From an uncultured Lachnospiraceae bacterium (GTDB lineage: Bacteria > Bacillota > Clostridia > Lachnospirales > Lachnospiraceae), in assembly GCA_946623875.1 (NCBI GenBank), contig CAMORO010000007.1, forward strand, positions 1 through 55,233: a stretch of DNA of 55,233 nucleotides. Direction: 5' to 3'. Shown piece after piece: positions 41,976-51,628 of the stretch; within the stretch, counting starts at the first letter, position 1; each line of letters begins with the position of its first letter. The notes beneath the pieces were generated by a model, which worked only from the letters and a program-made list of their open reading frames with translations, made no database searches and was not told the DNA's origin. The translations under genes and the position numbers were made by a program.

Positions 41976-44900
41976 TCAACGATCAAACAGCGGAATGATA
42001 ATGTCAGACGAATATCTGATCCCTCTCCGTTTAATAACCGTACCTGTTCCAACAGGTTTTGACGCACACTGCTCCGTATATGAAAGATAAGCACAATCAA
42101 ATATATTCTGTCTGTCGAGCCCTCCGCCAAGATACACCGCTGCGCAGTTCTCTCTGATCATTTCATATAATCTTCGTCCCACAAGCCTCGTATGATCTTC
42201 ACTCCCAAGTGCCGCAAAAAGACTGTATCCTTTATTAGTCCTCAGGAAATGAAGGATCTCCTCTTCAACATCCCTGTCATAATCAGACTCATAGAAAACG
42301 GCAAGCTTTCCCGAAAGGTCGTCACATATCAAGAACCTTCGGTCATTTCCACTTTCTGAGCCATGGTCTTCATTGACGCACAAGGACAATTCCCTTATTT
42401 CAGAAAGCAGTTCTTCAACAGATGCGATCTCCCTGACGATCCGTCCGGTCCTTTCGGCAAAGTATCTGACAGTCAGACAAGCGTTTGTCATGCCGCTTCC
42501 CTTTCTCCCGGCAACTGCGATAATACACACTTCTTCAAGCGGAAGAACCCAAGGCTTACCGCTTTCCGTTTCATATCCAAGCGGGATCCCATCTTTCCAA
42601 TCCGCCCTGTCAACAGTACATATACCAAGATCCGCTATTCCCGGATCTTCCGGTATATAAGGTACCCTGACAGCACACATTCCGTTGTATCGGACGTTTA
42701 ACTTTTCAATCTTTGCCTGTATCCAGCCGCTCCTTTCATAATCACTTCCCATATGGCACAGGCCGGCCTGAAATTCCAGTATCTCACCGTTTATCCTTGC
42801 AAGACCCCTGCCTTTTATGCCGTCCGCAGGAAAGATCGGTATCCTTATTTCCCTCAAACAGTCTGAATACTGGTATTTGTCGTTCAGTCTTAAGCATATC
42901 CCGGTACGGCAGTTTTCAAACAGACGTGACGGAATATCCGAATTTCCTATCGCTGTTCCGCTTAATACGATAAAAATCCCATAGGTTTCTCCGAACTTGA
43001 TAAGCTCAAGCATTTCACGGTCAAACTTCTGATCTGTCTTCTCCCTGAAATTTCCGTAATTATCTATTACCAGTACCACCGCCGGCTCCGTCGGAGCATT
43101 CAAAGAAAGACGTTGGGCAAATCCTATCCCGGACCATGCGGTCCTTCTTTCGTTCATCAGTTCCATCAGCATATGAAACAGATTCTTAAGCCTGTCCTGT
43201 GTATCCTCCGTTATATAACAGCCAACCAGCATACTGTCCAAAAAGCAGGACAGAATACCATTGCTGTAGTCTACAATATAGAAGCTAATTTCAGCCGGTG
43301 TCCTGTTAACCATCTGACTGTATATCCATGTCTGGAGGAATGTACTTTTCCCGCTTCCGGAGCTTCCGCATATTATAAGATTGCCGTCTTTCACAAGGTT
43401 CAGCCTGTAATCTCCCTGTATCTGCTCTCCGGGAGAATCATATCTCCCGATCGTAACTTCATATATTTCCTGCCCCTCACACCCGCTCCTTTTCATATCC
43501 GGCAAAGTCGGGCTGCAGTTATCGTATTCAATTTCGATCTTTTCCGGCAGAAGAGGCAGCCACAGCTTTGAGATCACCGGATATTCCTCCGTTCCGTAAC
43601 ACCTTATCAACGTATCCAGTATCATCGAAAAATGTGTCGGGTATGACTCATCTTCCCAATTATCATTGCCGTATTTTTTCTCTTCTTTTTCCGGAAGCTC
43701 AATCTCATGTCTCCTTCCGTATCTGTCAACGAGAGAGGCCTTCGTCAGATTACCTTCCTCAACATAAGGTTCCATCGTATAGGCAGCCTGAAATGCCTCG
43801 AACATTTCATCATTGCCGACCTGCAAAAACGCACGTCCCGGATTGGATATATAAGCGGCATCCGGTCTTAGCAGCATATCATTGCTGTCCTGTTTATCCT
43901 GTACTCTTAAGCATATTCTGAATCTCGAATTGCAGAATATATTGTCATCCACGGTACCGGAAGGCTTCTGTGTTGCCAGTATCAGATGAACTCCCAGGCT
44001 CCTGCCAACCTGTGCCACACTTATCAGCTCCTTCATAAACTCCGGCTCCTCGCGCTTCAATTCAGCAAATTCATCTATAATGATCAGTATATGAGGCAAA
44101 GGTTCATCAACCCTGCCAAGACCGAACAGCCTCCCGTAATCCTTTATTGAATTAACACCTGCCTTCAGGAACAGTCTCTGGCGTCTTTCATTCTCGCTTC
44201 TTATCGAAACCATTGCCCTGTGTATCATATTTCCCGAGAGATTGGATATGCTTCCAACCATGTGAGGCAGCTTTTCAAAAAGATTAGCCATACCTCCTCC
44301 CTTGTAATCAATAAGGAAAAATCCTATTTCCGAAGGCGGATACCTGACAGCAAGAGAAAGGATGAGAGTCTGAAGCATTTCACTCTTTCCGCTTCCTGTC
44401 ATCCCGGCTATCAGCCCATGCGGTCCATGTGTTTTCTCATGCAGATCAAGATATATCACCCTACAGTCTTCCGCCATGCCAATAGGTGCCCTGATACTGT
44501 AACCCGTATTGTTCTTTTTCCAGTTTTCAATTATAAATTCGTCGGTTATAAGCTTTACTCCAAAGAGCTGCAAAAGTGTAACCTTGGATGGTATCTCTCT
44601 GTGACCCCCTTCCTTTATGTACCTGACTCCCGCAAGCCTTCGTACAAATCCCATCGCATCCTTCAGAGGTACATTATCGAACCTGATCTCCTTTCTTATA
44701 TTGCCCTCTCCTGTACTTACCATCCCTCTGAACGAGATATCATTTCTCACAACCTTACCGCAGGAAGCAGGTAACGAGTGATACTCCCCTGCGAACAGGC
44801 ATATGCTTACGGCAGCCTCACGCCTGAGCGCAGGTGTTACATGCCGATAATCATCGGTGAGAATTATATATTTAACATCCTCGCAGTTTATTCCCCTGAT

Positions 44901-46511
44901 CTTCTGTTCAATCAGACATACCGCATCAGAGCATCTGTCCTTATCAAGGCACACAAAGTGTTCATCAGCATCCTGCACGTGCGGAAGCCAGTGCATGATC
45001 TCAACTGCCTCATCCTTTATTAAATTCCCGGAAAACAGAAAAATCATTTTGACAAGATACGGATCGGATAAGGCTGCGATCTGGAGCGATATGTTTAGAA
45101 ACATCTGCATCAGTTCGCCCGGTGCAGACGATACAAATCCTATCAAAGGATCTGTGCCAAGATCTATACAGACAGGTACATCATGCATATAAGCATATTT
45201 ATTCCTGAGCATCGACGGAAGTTCAGACAGCTCATCCGGAACCATTTGAAATCTTTCCTTCGGAACTTTTATCTGTGCCTCAAAGGCCATGGAACCGGTC
45301 CCCAACCTGTATTTTAGGAAATCCCCGTCACTTATTTCTCTGCTCCACAGGAAGGACATATAATTGCTTCCCGCCAATTCACTTACAGAGGGGTAATTCC
45401 TAAGCAGAATGTTCGAATTATACCTGTATTTTTCCAGTATTTTCCTGTTACTTTTCCTGATGTACTCAGCGTATGCACGGTTTCTCAGTTCCTCTTCCTC
45501 ACACAGGATCTTTTTTTGACTGCGTATATTGATCACAGCCCACATAACTCCAAGCAGCGCAGATGTAATTGCAGTTACCAGACCTGTATACATATAGGCG
45601 GCAGAGCCGGCGAAACCGGATCCCGATGCCGAGTAGATATACAATCCGCAGCCTATACTCATGGGAACAGCCATTGTAAACGCGGGACCAATACTGAGTA
45701 CAGCAGGCTGTTTTCTCATTTCCTTTCTTGGCGGCGGCGGATCAAGCTCTATTTCGGAATTATCAGTTACCCCCATGCTTCTAGGTGCGGGGACAAACTC
45801 CTCTACCCGATCACGTCCCGGTTTCAGAAGCATATCATTGTACTTTTTTAACTTTTCAAGTCTGACTATACAAAGTCTGTTGCCGCCGGTCTTTGTTCCG
45901 GGACCTGTAAGCTTTTCTATCCCTATACAATCATCCAGCCAAAGTATACGGATATCTCCTGCCGTTATAACATCACCATAACCGACAGCAGCCGACTCCA
46001 TATGACCAACAAATCGGGTGTTTAAATAACATCCCTCCCTTCCTTTCACATTAAGCCTGCCTCCGTCATTGACAGCGCTTAACATTAAATGTATATCAGC
46101 TAAAAATGCATCTTCAATGCAACTGATAGTTTGATTAATACTCCTACCCAGGGATACGGCACGGCCTCTTTCCATCCTGTAAAAACTCATTTCGGATCCT
46201 GTTTCAAAAAACACGAACATCCTGATCTCCTCTTTATCCATAGTGATCAATCTCAGCTCTGTGTCCTCCGTAATTACGTTTTCACCGGTATCCGATCTGC
46301 CTAACTTAATAAAACAAGCATTGGAGAGATCCTCATTAATTATCACGCTGTGCAATGATATGAACATAGAAATGACCTGGTCTGACGTCAGACTGAACCT
46401 TTCCCTGCGAAGCCGTATATCCCTGAACTCTTCCTGTCCTTCTGTCTGCAAGCCGGTATAGACGAACTCCTCCAATGCATACGAATTGCAAAATCTTATA
46501 ATTGTACGCAT
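41976..46511 (-). CDS. essC: EssC-type FtsK/SpoIIIE ATPase
   Basis: About 1511 residues, the length of a Firmicute EssC/YukBA. The first 230 residues contain FHA-like modules (SLGRSINQTISCIEDAFL, GYGDVITAGDIRILWL). Two membrane helices lie at about 270-325. Three ATPase modules follow: D1 with GMTGSGKSEML near 705, D2 with CGSSGSGKSTFL near 1052, and D3 with a degenerate loop AGRKGSGMT near 1335. EssC drives and selects substrates of type VII secretion; D3 often serves only for substrate binding. AGGAAG precedes the ATG. It heads the operon that ends with the hydrolase gene at 37.7 kb. Confidence 0.92.
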   Translation of the reverse strand: MRTIIRFCNSYALEEFVYTGLQTEGQEEFRDIRLRRERFSLTSDQVISMFISLHSVIINEDLSNACFIKLGRSDTGENVITEDTELRLITMDKEEIRMFVFFETGSEMSFYRMERGRAVSLGRSINQTISCIEDAFLADIHLMLSAVNDGGRLNVKGREGCYLNTRFVGHMESAAVGYGDVITAGDIRILWLDDCIGIEKLTGPGTKTGGNRLCIVRLEKLKKYNDMLLKPGRDRVEEFVPAPRSMGVTDNSEIELDPPPPRKEMRKQPAVLSIGPAFTMAVPMSIGCGLYIYSASGSGFAGSAAYMYTGLVTAITSALLGVMWAVINIRSQKKILCEEEELRNRAYAEYIRKSNRKILEKYRYNSNILLRNYPSVSELAGSNYMSFLWSREISDGDFLKYRLGTGSMAFEAQIKVPKERFQMVPDELSELPSMLRNKYAYMHDVPVCIDLGTDPLIGFVSSAPGELMQMFLNISLQIAALSDPYLVKMIFLFSGNLIKDEAVEIMHWLPHVQDADEHFVCLDKDRCSDAVCLIEQKIRGINCEDVKYIILTDDYRHVTPALRREAAVSICLFAGEYHSLPASCGKVVRNDISFRGMVSTGEGNIRKEIRFDNVPLKDAMGFVRRLAGVRYIKEGGHREIPSKVTLLQLFGVKLITDEFIIENWKKNNTGYSIRAPIGMAEDCRVIYLDLHEKTHGPHGLIAGMTGSGKSEMLQTLILSLAVRYPPSEIGFFLIDYKGGGMANLFEKLPHMVGSISNLSGNMIHRAMVSIRSENERRQRLFLKAGVNSIKDYGRLFGLGRVDEPLPHILIIIDEFAELKREEPEFMKELISVAQVGRSLGVHLILATQKPSGTVDDNIFCNSRFRICLRVQDKQDSNDMLLRPDAAYISNPGRAFLQVGNDEMFEAFQAAYTMEPYVEEGNLTKASLVDRYGRRHEIELPEKEEKKYGNDNWEDESYPTHFSMILDTLIRCYGTEEYPVISKLWLPLLPEKIEIEYDNCSPTLPDMKRSGCEGQEIYEVTIGRYDSPGEQIQGDYRLNLVKDGNLIICGSSGSGKSTFLQTWIYSQMVNRTPAEISFYIVDYSNGILSCFLDSMLVGCYITEDTQDRLKNLFHMLMELMNERRTAWSGIGFAQRLSLNAPTEPAVVLVIDNYGNFREKTDQKFDREMLELIKFGETYGIFIVLSGTAIGNSDIPSRLFENCRTGICLRLNDKYQYSDCLREIRIPIFPADGIKGRGLARINGEILEFQAGLCHMGSDYERSGWIQAKIEKLNVRYNGMCAVRVPYIPEDPGIADLGICTVDRADWKDGIPLGYETESGKPWVLPLEEVCIIAVAGRKGSGMTNACLTVRYFAERTGRIVREIASVEELLSEIRELSLCVNEDHGSESGNDRRFLICDDLSGKLAVFYESDYDRDVEEEILHFLRTNKGYSLFAALGSEDHTRLVGRRLYEMIRENCAAVYLGGGLDRQNIFDCAYLSYTEQCASKPVGTGTVIKRRGIRYSSDIIIPLFDR

Positions 46512-46850
46512 ACCTACTTCCTATTCTTTTTCATCCTGTATCTTTGATTTATGTTATTGAGTATAGATTATTCGGCGAATGCCATGAATTGAATTAAACT
46601 GAATACGAACTGACTCGCAATTATCAGCAATCAATTTGCAAAACGTATATTAGCACAAAACATTTAACAGTTGCAAGTACCAAAATCAACTTTGTTACTA
46701 TATCACAAAATTCAAATACAAATCTTTGTGAAAATGTTATAAAGTAACTTCTGTTCCCGTTTGATCAAAATTGGTATAACAATTATCCGGTCAAAAACTC
46801 TCTGTTTGGTAACAGATCAGAAAAATCCACCCACTTAAATCAAAAAACAG
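46512..46850. promoter_or_regulatory. AT-rich gap ahead of the type VII operon
   Basis: No gene is seen. On the minus strand TTGCAA (46671-46676) and TAATAT (46647-46652) at 18 bp could be the EssC promoter, which would give a leader of about 140 bases. A TATACT -10-like box lies nearer the gene. The rest is AT-rich without a clear repeat. Confidence 0.4.
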
Positions 46851-46879
46851 TTGACTATACAACGAAATAACGATATACT
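46851..46879 (+). promoter_or_regulatory. promoter of tRNA-Thr
   Basis: TTGACT (46851-46856) and TATACT (46874-46879) with 17 bp between, 20 bases ahead of the tRNA. Confidence 0.75.
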
Positions 46880-46898
46880 AATCAAGTGTCAATTCCAA

Positions 46899-46971
<73 letters not shown>

Positions 46972-46972
46972 T

Positions 46973-47014
46973 AAAACCCCTGAAGTATGTTCAACATACA
47001 TTCAGGGGTTTTTT
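46973..47014. terminator. bidirectional terminator
   Basis: AAAACCCCTGAA (46973-46984) pairs with TTCAGGGGTTTT (47001-47012), with GTATGT/ACATAC continuing the stem, then TT. It serves tRNA-Thr on the plus strand and sigH on the minus strand. Confidence 0.9.
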
Positions 47015-47017
47015 ATA

Positions 47018-47644
47018 TCACTCATCTTTCTTCAGTATTTTTCTGATCTTCATTTTAACTCTCTGCAGTGCATTGTCTGTGGATTTCTCATCTTTTCCGA
47101 GAACTTTTGCTATCTGAACATATGACATTCCGGTAACATAAAGATCAAGCACCTGCTTTTCAAACGGGCTCAGGCTCTCATCTATACGCTGCTCCAGAAT
47201 ATCAACATTTTCCCTGTCGATCACCAGTTCCTCAGGACTTCTGTTACCCGAAAGCTGCAACGAATCTATCAGATACTTGTCATCATCCGCATCATCGGAT
47301 GCATTCCTGTACAGTGAAATGTAGTTATTGAGCGGTATATGTTTCTGCCTTCTCGAAGCCTGTACCGCAGTATATATCTGACGGGAGACACACAGCTCTG
47401 CAAAGGTATAGAAGCTTGCATCCCTACCGGCATCGAAATCACGTATTGCCTTGAAAAGACCTATCATCCCCTCCTGTATCAGGTCATCATTATCAGCTCC
47501 CAGAATAAACATGGATCTGGCCTTGCTCTTTACCAGATCCTTATACTTTTCCATAATATAATCCGTTATATCGCTCTGCCCGTCCCTGAGCCTTATAATG
47601 AGCTCCGAATCGGATATTCCTTCATATTTATCAATATTAACCAT
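47018..47644 (-). CDS. sigH: RNA polymerase sigma-H factor
   Basis: About 208 residues. Region 2 has LIQEGMIGLFKAIRDFD and FYTFAELCVSRQI; region 4 ends in the helix-turn-helix YVTGMSYVQIAKVLGKDEKSTDNALQRVK. Length and order fit the sporulation sigma-H family, which in Firmicutes controls entry into sporulation or, in non-sporulating species, stationary-phase genes. It sits directly behind rlmB, as in many Clostridia. Whether this organism sporulates is not shown. Confidence 0.9.
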   Translation of the reverse strand: MVNIDKYEGISDSELIIRLRDGQSDITDYIMEKYKDLVKSKARSMFILGADNDDLIQEGMIGLFKAIRDFDAGRDASFYTFAELCVSRQIYTAVQASRRQKHIPLNNYISLYRNASDDADDDKYLIDSLQLSGNRSPEELVIDRENVDILEQRIDESLSPFEKQVLDLYVTGMSYVQIAKVLGKDEKSTDNALQRVKMKIRKILKKDE

Positions 47645-47666
47645 ATCTGTTTCCCAAGGATCGTGT

Positions 47667-48410
47667 TCATCCGTTCATTCTCTGTCTGACGATTTCGTAA
47701 GCAAGCACTCCGGCAGCAACCGATGCATTGAGTGAATCAATATCTCCCTTCATGGGAATGGATGCAATGTAATCACACTTTTCCTTTACAAGTCTGCTGA
47801 CACCTTCACCCTCTGCTCCCACAACCATACCTATAGGGCCTGTCAGATCATGCTTATACATCAGTTCTCCAGACATATCCGCACATACGAACCAAAGACC
47901 TTCCTTTTTCAGCTCCTCTATGGTCTTACCGATATTGGTAACCTTGGCAACGGGTGTGTAATTGATCGCGCCCGCCGAAGTCCTTGCAACTGTCGCTGTA
48001 AGTCCCACTGCCCTGTTCTTGGGTATTATCACTCCGTGCGCTCCGCAAAGATTGGCAGTTCTTATGATCGCTCCGAGATTATGAGGATCAACTATATTGT
48101 CCAGTATAAAAACAAACGGGTCCTCACCTTTGTTTCTTGCATTATCCAGAATATCGCTCACGTCCGCATAATCGTATGCAGCCGCACAGGCAACCACGCC
48201 CTGATGATGCCCCGTGGAGCTCATCTGGTCGAGCCTGTCCTTATCAACGTATTTAAGTATTATATCCCTCTTGGCAGCTTCACGCCTGATCGTCATGACC
48301 GGACCGTCGTGACACCCGTCCAGAATAAACAGCTTGTCTATCGTTCTGCCCGAACGCAATGCTTCCAGGACAGCATTTCTTCCCTCTATGTATGATTCCC
48401 GATATGCCAT
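47667..48410 (-). CDS. rlmB: 23S rRNA 2'-O-ribose methyltransferase RlmB
   Basis: About 247 residues. An N-terminal RNA-binding part (YIEGRNAVLEALRSG) is followed by the SpoU domain with its three motifs: LDNIVDPHNLGAIIRTANLCG, VVGAEGEGVSRLV and IPMKGDIDSLNASVAAGVLAYE. These form the knotted SAM site. The length is standard. It lies between mrnC and sigH in the usual clostridial order. Confidence 0.93.
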   Translation of the reverse strand: MAYRESYIEGRNAVLEALRSGRTIDKLFILDGCHDGPVMTIRREAAKRDIILKYVDKDRLDQMSSTGHHQGVVACAAAYDYADVSDILDNARNKGEDPFVFILDNIVDPHNLGAIIRTANLCGAHGVIIPKNRAVGLTATVARTSAGAINYTPVAKVTNIGKTIEELKKEGLWFVCADMSGELMYKHDLTGPIGMVVGAEGEGVSRLVKEKCDYIASIPMKGDIDSLNASVAAGVLAYEIVRQRMNG

Positions 48411-48443
48411 ATTTCTCCCTTTGCAGTCATGCCAAACCCCTGA

Positions 48444-48893
48444 TCAGGGATTGGCAGAACCTTTTTCCACGGCTTCCATTCCAAGCTTTATTAATTCCAC
48501 AAGTCTTTCCGTATTACCCGACAGATAATGATATCCTATAAGAGCCTCAACTCCGGTAGCCCTTCTGTAGTCCCCAACTGAAGCATTCTTGGCAGTGGTT
48601 GCCGATTTGGTGTTTCTCCCCCGCCTGTATACTGTGATCTCATTCTCCGTCAATATATTGTTATCTGTAAACCATTTCGCCATTACGGATTGCGACTCGG
48701 CCTTCACCAGTGCGCTTGTCTTCCTGTGCAGCTTGTTAGCCGGACAATTAGCCCGCTCAACCATAACCGTCTTAACGACCAGATCAAACACACAGTCTCC
48801 GATAAATGCCAGCGTCAGCGGTGAATATGATGATACATCAACTTCTCCCAGTCCAAACCGGAGCTTTATACTATCAAGAATGCCGCCGTCCAT
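48444..48893 (-). CDS. mrnC: mini-ribonuclease III
   Basis: About 149 residues. It has the RNase III catalytic domain but no double-stranded RNA-binding domain: LAFIGDCVFDLVVKTVM carries the Asp, RGRNTKSATTAKNASVGDYRRATGVEALIGYHYL the acidic end. Mini-III trims 23S rRNA ends. The gene starts one base before the cysS stop region ends, so translation is likely coupled. Confidence 0.92.
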   Translation of the reverse strand: MDGGILDSIKLRFGLGEVDVSSYSPLTLAFIGDCVFDLVVKTVMVERANCPANKLHRKTSALVKAESQSVMAKWFTDNNILTENEITVYRRGRNTKSATTAKNASVGDYRRATGVEALIGYHYLSGNTERLVELIKLGMEAVEKGSANP

Positions 48894-48894
48894 T

Positions 48895-50292
48895 CTATTC
48901 CCTGCTCCACTCTACTCCCTCACGGGTATCCTTAATGATTATACCCCTGGCCTTAAGTTCATCCCTGATCGCATCCGCCTTTGCGAAATCTCTGGCTTTT
49001 TTGGCTTCACTTCTCTCTGCGATCTTCTCCTCGACAAAACGAACGAGTTCATCATCTAACTCATCCTCTTTCGGAGCTTTAAACAGATCAAGGGATAAAA
49101 CAGTATCATAATCCGCAATTATGGCTCTTTTGGTAGCACCGTTAAGATCACTTTTGATCACATCATACAGAAGAGTAAGTCCCATGGCTGTATTACAGTC
49201 ATTCCCTACGGCCTCCGCAAACTTGTCATGCCATTCCTTAACAGAAGCATTATCAGCTTCACCGTCTTCAGGTATCGATGCTATCCTGCTCTTAAGCTTC
49301 TTATAAGTTGTTACCGTCTGATCAAGAGTCTCAAACGAAAACGTAAGAGGCTTACGATAATGCGACTGAAGCGCGAACAGTCTGTACACAAGGGGATCAT
49401 ATCCCTTCTCCTCAAGAAGGCTCACCGTGAGGAATTCACCTTTGCTCTTGCTCATCTTCCCGGTTTCATCATTGAGATGATGTACATGGAACCAGTAATT
49501 GCACCACTTATGACCGATAAAGGATTCGCTCTGCGCAACCTCATTCGTATGATGCGGGAACATATTGTCCACTCCGCCGCAATGTATATCCATCTTTTCC
49601 CCAAGATGTTTCATACTTATGCAGGAACATTCAATATGCCAGCCGGGATATCCCACACCCCACGGGCTCTCCCATTTAAGAGCCTGGTCTTCGAATTTGG
49701 ATTTGGTAAACCATAAGACAAAATCATTCTTATTACGTTTATTGGTATCCTCGGTCACATCATCGCGGACACCGACTCTGAGTTCATCTTCGTTCTGATT
49801 ACCGAACACATAGTAATTCGCAAGCTTTGATGTATCAAAATATACATTCTCTCCGGCCTTATATGCATAACCCTTTTCAAGCAGACCCTCTATCATATTG
49901 ATGAATTCCGGAATACAGTTTGTAGCCGGCTCAACAACATCGGGCGTCTTAATATTCAGCTTGGCGCAGTCGGCAAAAAAAGCTTCGGTATAGAACTGCG
50001 CTATCTCCATAACGCTCTTATGCTCTCTCCTTGCGCCCTTCAGCATCTTGTCTTCACCGGTATCCGCATCAGATGCAAGATGTCCCACGTCTGTTATATT
50101 CATGACTCTTTTCACATCATAACCTGAAAAACGCAGTATCTTTTCAAGGATGTCCTCACAGATATAGCTTCTCAGGTTCCCGATATGAGCGTAATGATAT
50201 ACTGTGGGACCGCAGGTATACATTGATACCTTTCCGGGTTCATTGGTAACAAATTCTTCTACATTCCTGGTAAGTGAGTTAAATAATTTCAT
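48895..50292 (-). CDS. cysS: cysteinyl-tRNA synthetase
   Basis: About 465 residues. Class I signatures are clear: CGPTVYHYAHIGNLRSY with HIGN, GWHIECSCISMKHLG with zinc ligands, HTNEVAQSES and the GKMSKSKGEFLT loop. The length is normal. I chose the ATG at 50292 because GGAGAATATT lies in front of it; the upstream one falls inside the ribosome site. No T-box is seen in the short gap upstream, so it is probably transcribed from further upstream with cysE and ispF. Confidence 0.95.
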   Translation of the reverse strand: MKLFNSLTRNVEEFVTNEPGKVSMYTCGPTVYHYAHIGNLRSYICEDILEKILRFSGYDVKRVMNITDVGHLASDADTGEDKMLKGARREHKSVMEIAQFYTEAFFADCAKLNIKTPDVVEPATNCIPEFINMIEGLLEKGYAYKAGENVYFDTSKLANYYVFGNQNEDELRVGVRDDVTEDTNKRNKNDFVLWFTKSKFEDQALKWESPWGVGYPGWHIECSCISMKHLGEKMDIHCGGVDNMFPHHTNEVAQSESFIGHKWCNYWFHVHHLNDETGKMSKSKGEFLTVSLLEEKGYDPLVYRLFALQSHYRKPLTFSFETLDQTVTTYKKLKSRIASIPEDGEADNASVKEWHDKFAEAVGNDCNTAMGLTLLYDVIKSDLNGATKRAIIADYDTVLSLDLFKAPKEDELDDELVRFVEEKIAERSEAKKARDFAKADAIRDELKARGIIIKDTREGVEWSRE

Positions 50293-50330
50293 AATATTCT
50301 CCAATTGAATTATATATTCCGGTCACTCTG

Positions 50331-51008
50331 TCACGTGGTACCGGATGACTTCTTAAGGTTTTTCAGTTCGCGTTCAAGATCAAGCAGCCGATTGGTGATC
50401 TCCGAGTTGGCATGTTGGAGATTTTGAATATCCTCCTTGATGGGATCGGGAAGATGTACCTGATCCAGACTTTCTCTCGGGATAACTTCGTTCTCCCGTT
50501 TTACGATCCGGCCCGGAACGCCTACAACCGTACAGTTGGGCGGAACCTCCTCAAGGACCACAGAACCTGCGCCTATCTTGCTGCCCGCTCCTATAGTGAA
50601 AGAGCCAAGAACCTTGGCTCCGGCCGAAACCATAACATTGTCTTCCAGTGTAGGATGCCGCTTCCCTGTTTCTTTACCCGTTCCTCCGAGTGTGACACCC
50701 TGATACAGAGTTACATTGTTTCCTATTATCGTTGTTTCACCAATGATCACACCGCTGCCATGATCGATAAAAAATCCGGAACCTATCTGCGCACCCGGGT
50801 GGATCTCAATACCCGTTTTTCTTACCGCCCTCTGTGAAATATACCTCGCAAGAAAATAATGCTTGTTAAGATATAACCTGTGGGCAATCCTGTAATGAAG
50901 CATAACCCTGAAACTCGGATACAGAAAAACCTCCATCCAGGAATGGATGGCGGGATCACGTTCTCTTATCAGTTGTATTTCTTCTTTTATATACCGTATA
51001 AAACCCAT
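50331..51008 (-). CDS. cysE: serine O-acetyltransferase
   Basis: About 225 residues. The N-terminal helical part (DPAIHSWMEVFLYPSFRVMLHYRIAH) precedes a left-handed beta-helix of hexapeptide repeats (IHPGAQIGSGFFIDHGSGVIIGETTIIG), with GTGKETGKRHPTLEDNVMV typical of the acetyl-CoA site. It makes O-acetylserine for cysteine synthesis. The C-terminal 50 residues form a charged helix. It lies between ispF and cysS, so cysteine supply and cysteine charging share a transcript. Confidence 0.94.
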   Translation of the reverse strand: MGFIRYIKEEIQLIRERDPAIHSWMEVFLYPSFRVMLHYRIAHRLYLNKHYFLARYISQRAVRKTGIEIHPGAQIGSGFFIDHGSGVIIGETTIIGNNVTLYQGVTLGGTGKETGKRHPTLEDNVMVSAGAKVLGSFTIGAGSKIGAGSVVLEEVPPNCTVVGVPGRIVKRENEVIPRESLDQVHLPDPIKEDIQNLQHANSEITNRLLDLERELKNLKKSSGTT

Positions 51009-51057
51009 TAATATTTCCCTGCATCATATTCATAAGCAACCAAGGTCTTTCAAACAG

Positions 51058-51609
51058 TTACCGTTCATTCATCGGACAACCGCTGCAACCACTGCACCTG
51101 CCAAAGCTGCTGCCCACGGGCACACTTTCCAGTTCCCTTACGGAACTTACCATACATATAGCCTGAGAGGATATTCCATCACCATTGCCCGTAAATCCCA
51201 GTCCTTCCTCAGTTGTTGCTTTAACATTAACCTGCGACAGATCGATCAGCAGGGCATTCGCGATATTATTCCTCATCTCATCTATATAAGGACGCATCTT
51301 GGGTTTCTGTGCGATTATGGTAGCATCAATGTTGTCTATTACATAATGATTGTCAGACAGCATCTCTCCTACCAGCTTAAGAAGCTCGATACTGTCAGCT
51401 CCTTTGTATCTCTCGTCAGTATCGGGAAAATGACTTCCTATATCTCCCAATGCTGCTGCTCCCAGTAGCGCATCCATTATAGCATGCAATAGGACATCCG
51501 CATCCGAATGTCCTAAAAGTCCTTTTTCATAGGGAATCTTTACTCCCCCGATTATTAGATCACGTTCTTCTGTAAGGCGGTGAACATCATAACCCATACC
51601 CACACGCAT
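51058..51609 (-). CDS. ispF: 2-C-methyl-D-erythritol 2,4-cyclodiphosphate synthase
   Basis: About 183 residues, somewhat longer than the usual 155-160. The zinc site is present (GYDVHRL with Asp and His, [23 protein letters not shown]), as are [18 protein letters not shown] and [19 protein letters not shown]. It acts in the non-mevalonate isoprenoid pathway. The extra C-terminal tail ends [12 protein letters not shown], a Cys-rich stretch not needed for the known fold. The start is the ATG at 51609. It follows a lipoprotein gene by 19 bases. Confidence 0.95.
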   Translation of the reverse strand: MRVGMGYDVHRLTEERDLIIGGVKIPYEKGLLGHSDADVLLHAIMDALLGAAALGDIGSHFPDTDERYKGADSIELLKLVGEMLSDNHYVIDNIDATIIAQKPKMRPYIDEMRNNIANALLIDLSQVNVKATTEEGLGFTGNGDGISSQAICMVSSVRELESVPVGSSFGRCSGCSGCPMNER

Positions 51610-51628
51610 CTTTATTTCCGCCTTTCAC

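Noticed and set aside
50293-50330. T-box ahead of cysS or cysE
   Set aside because: The gaps are under 60 bases and hold no specifier loop or T-box sequence.
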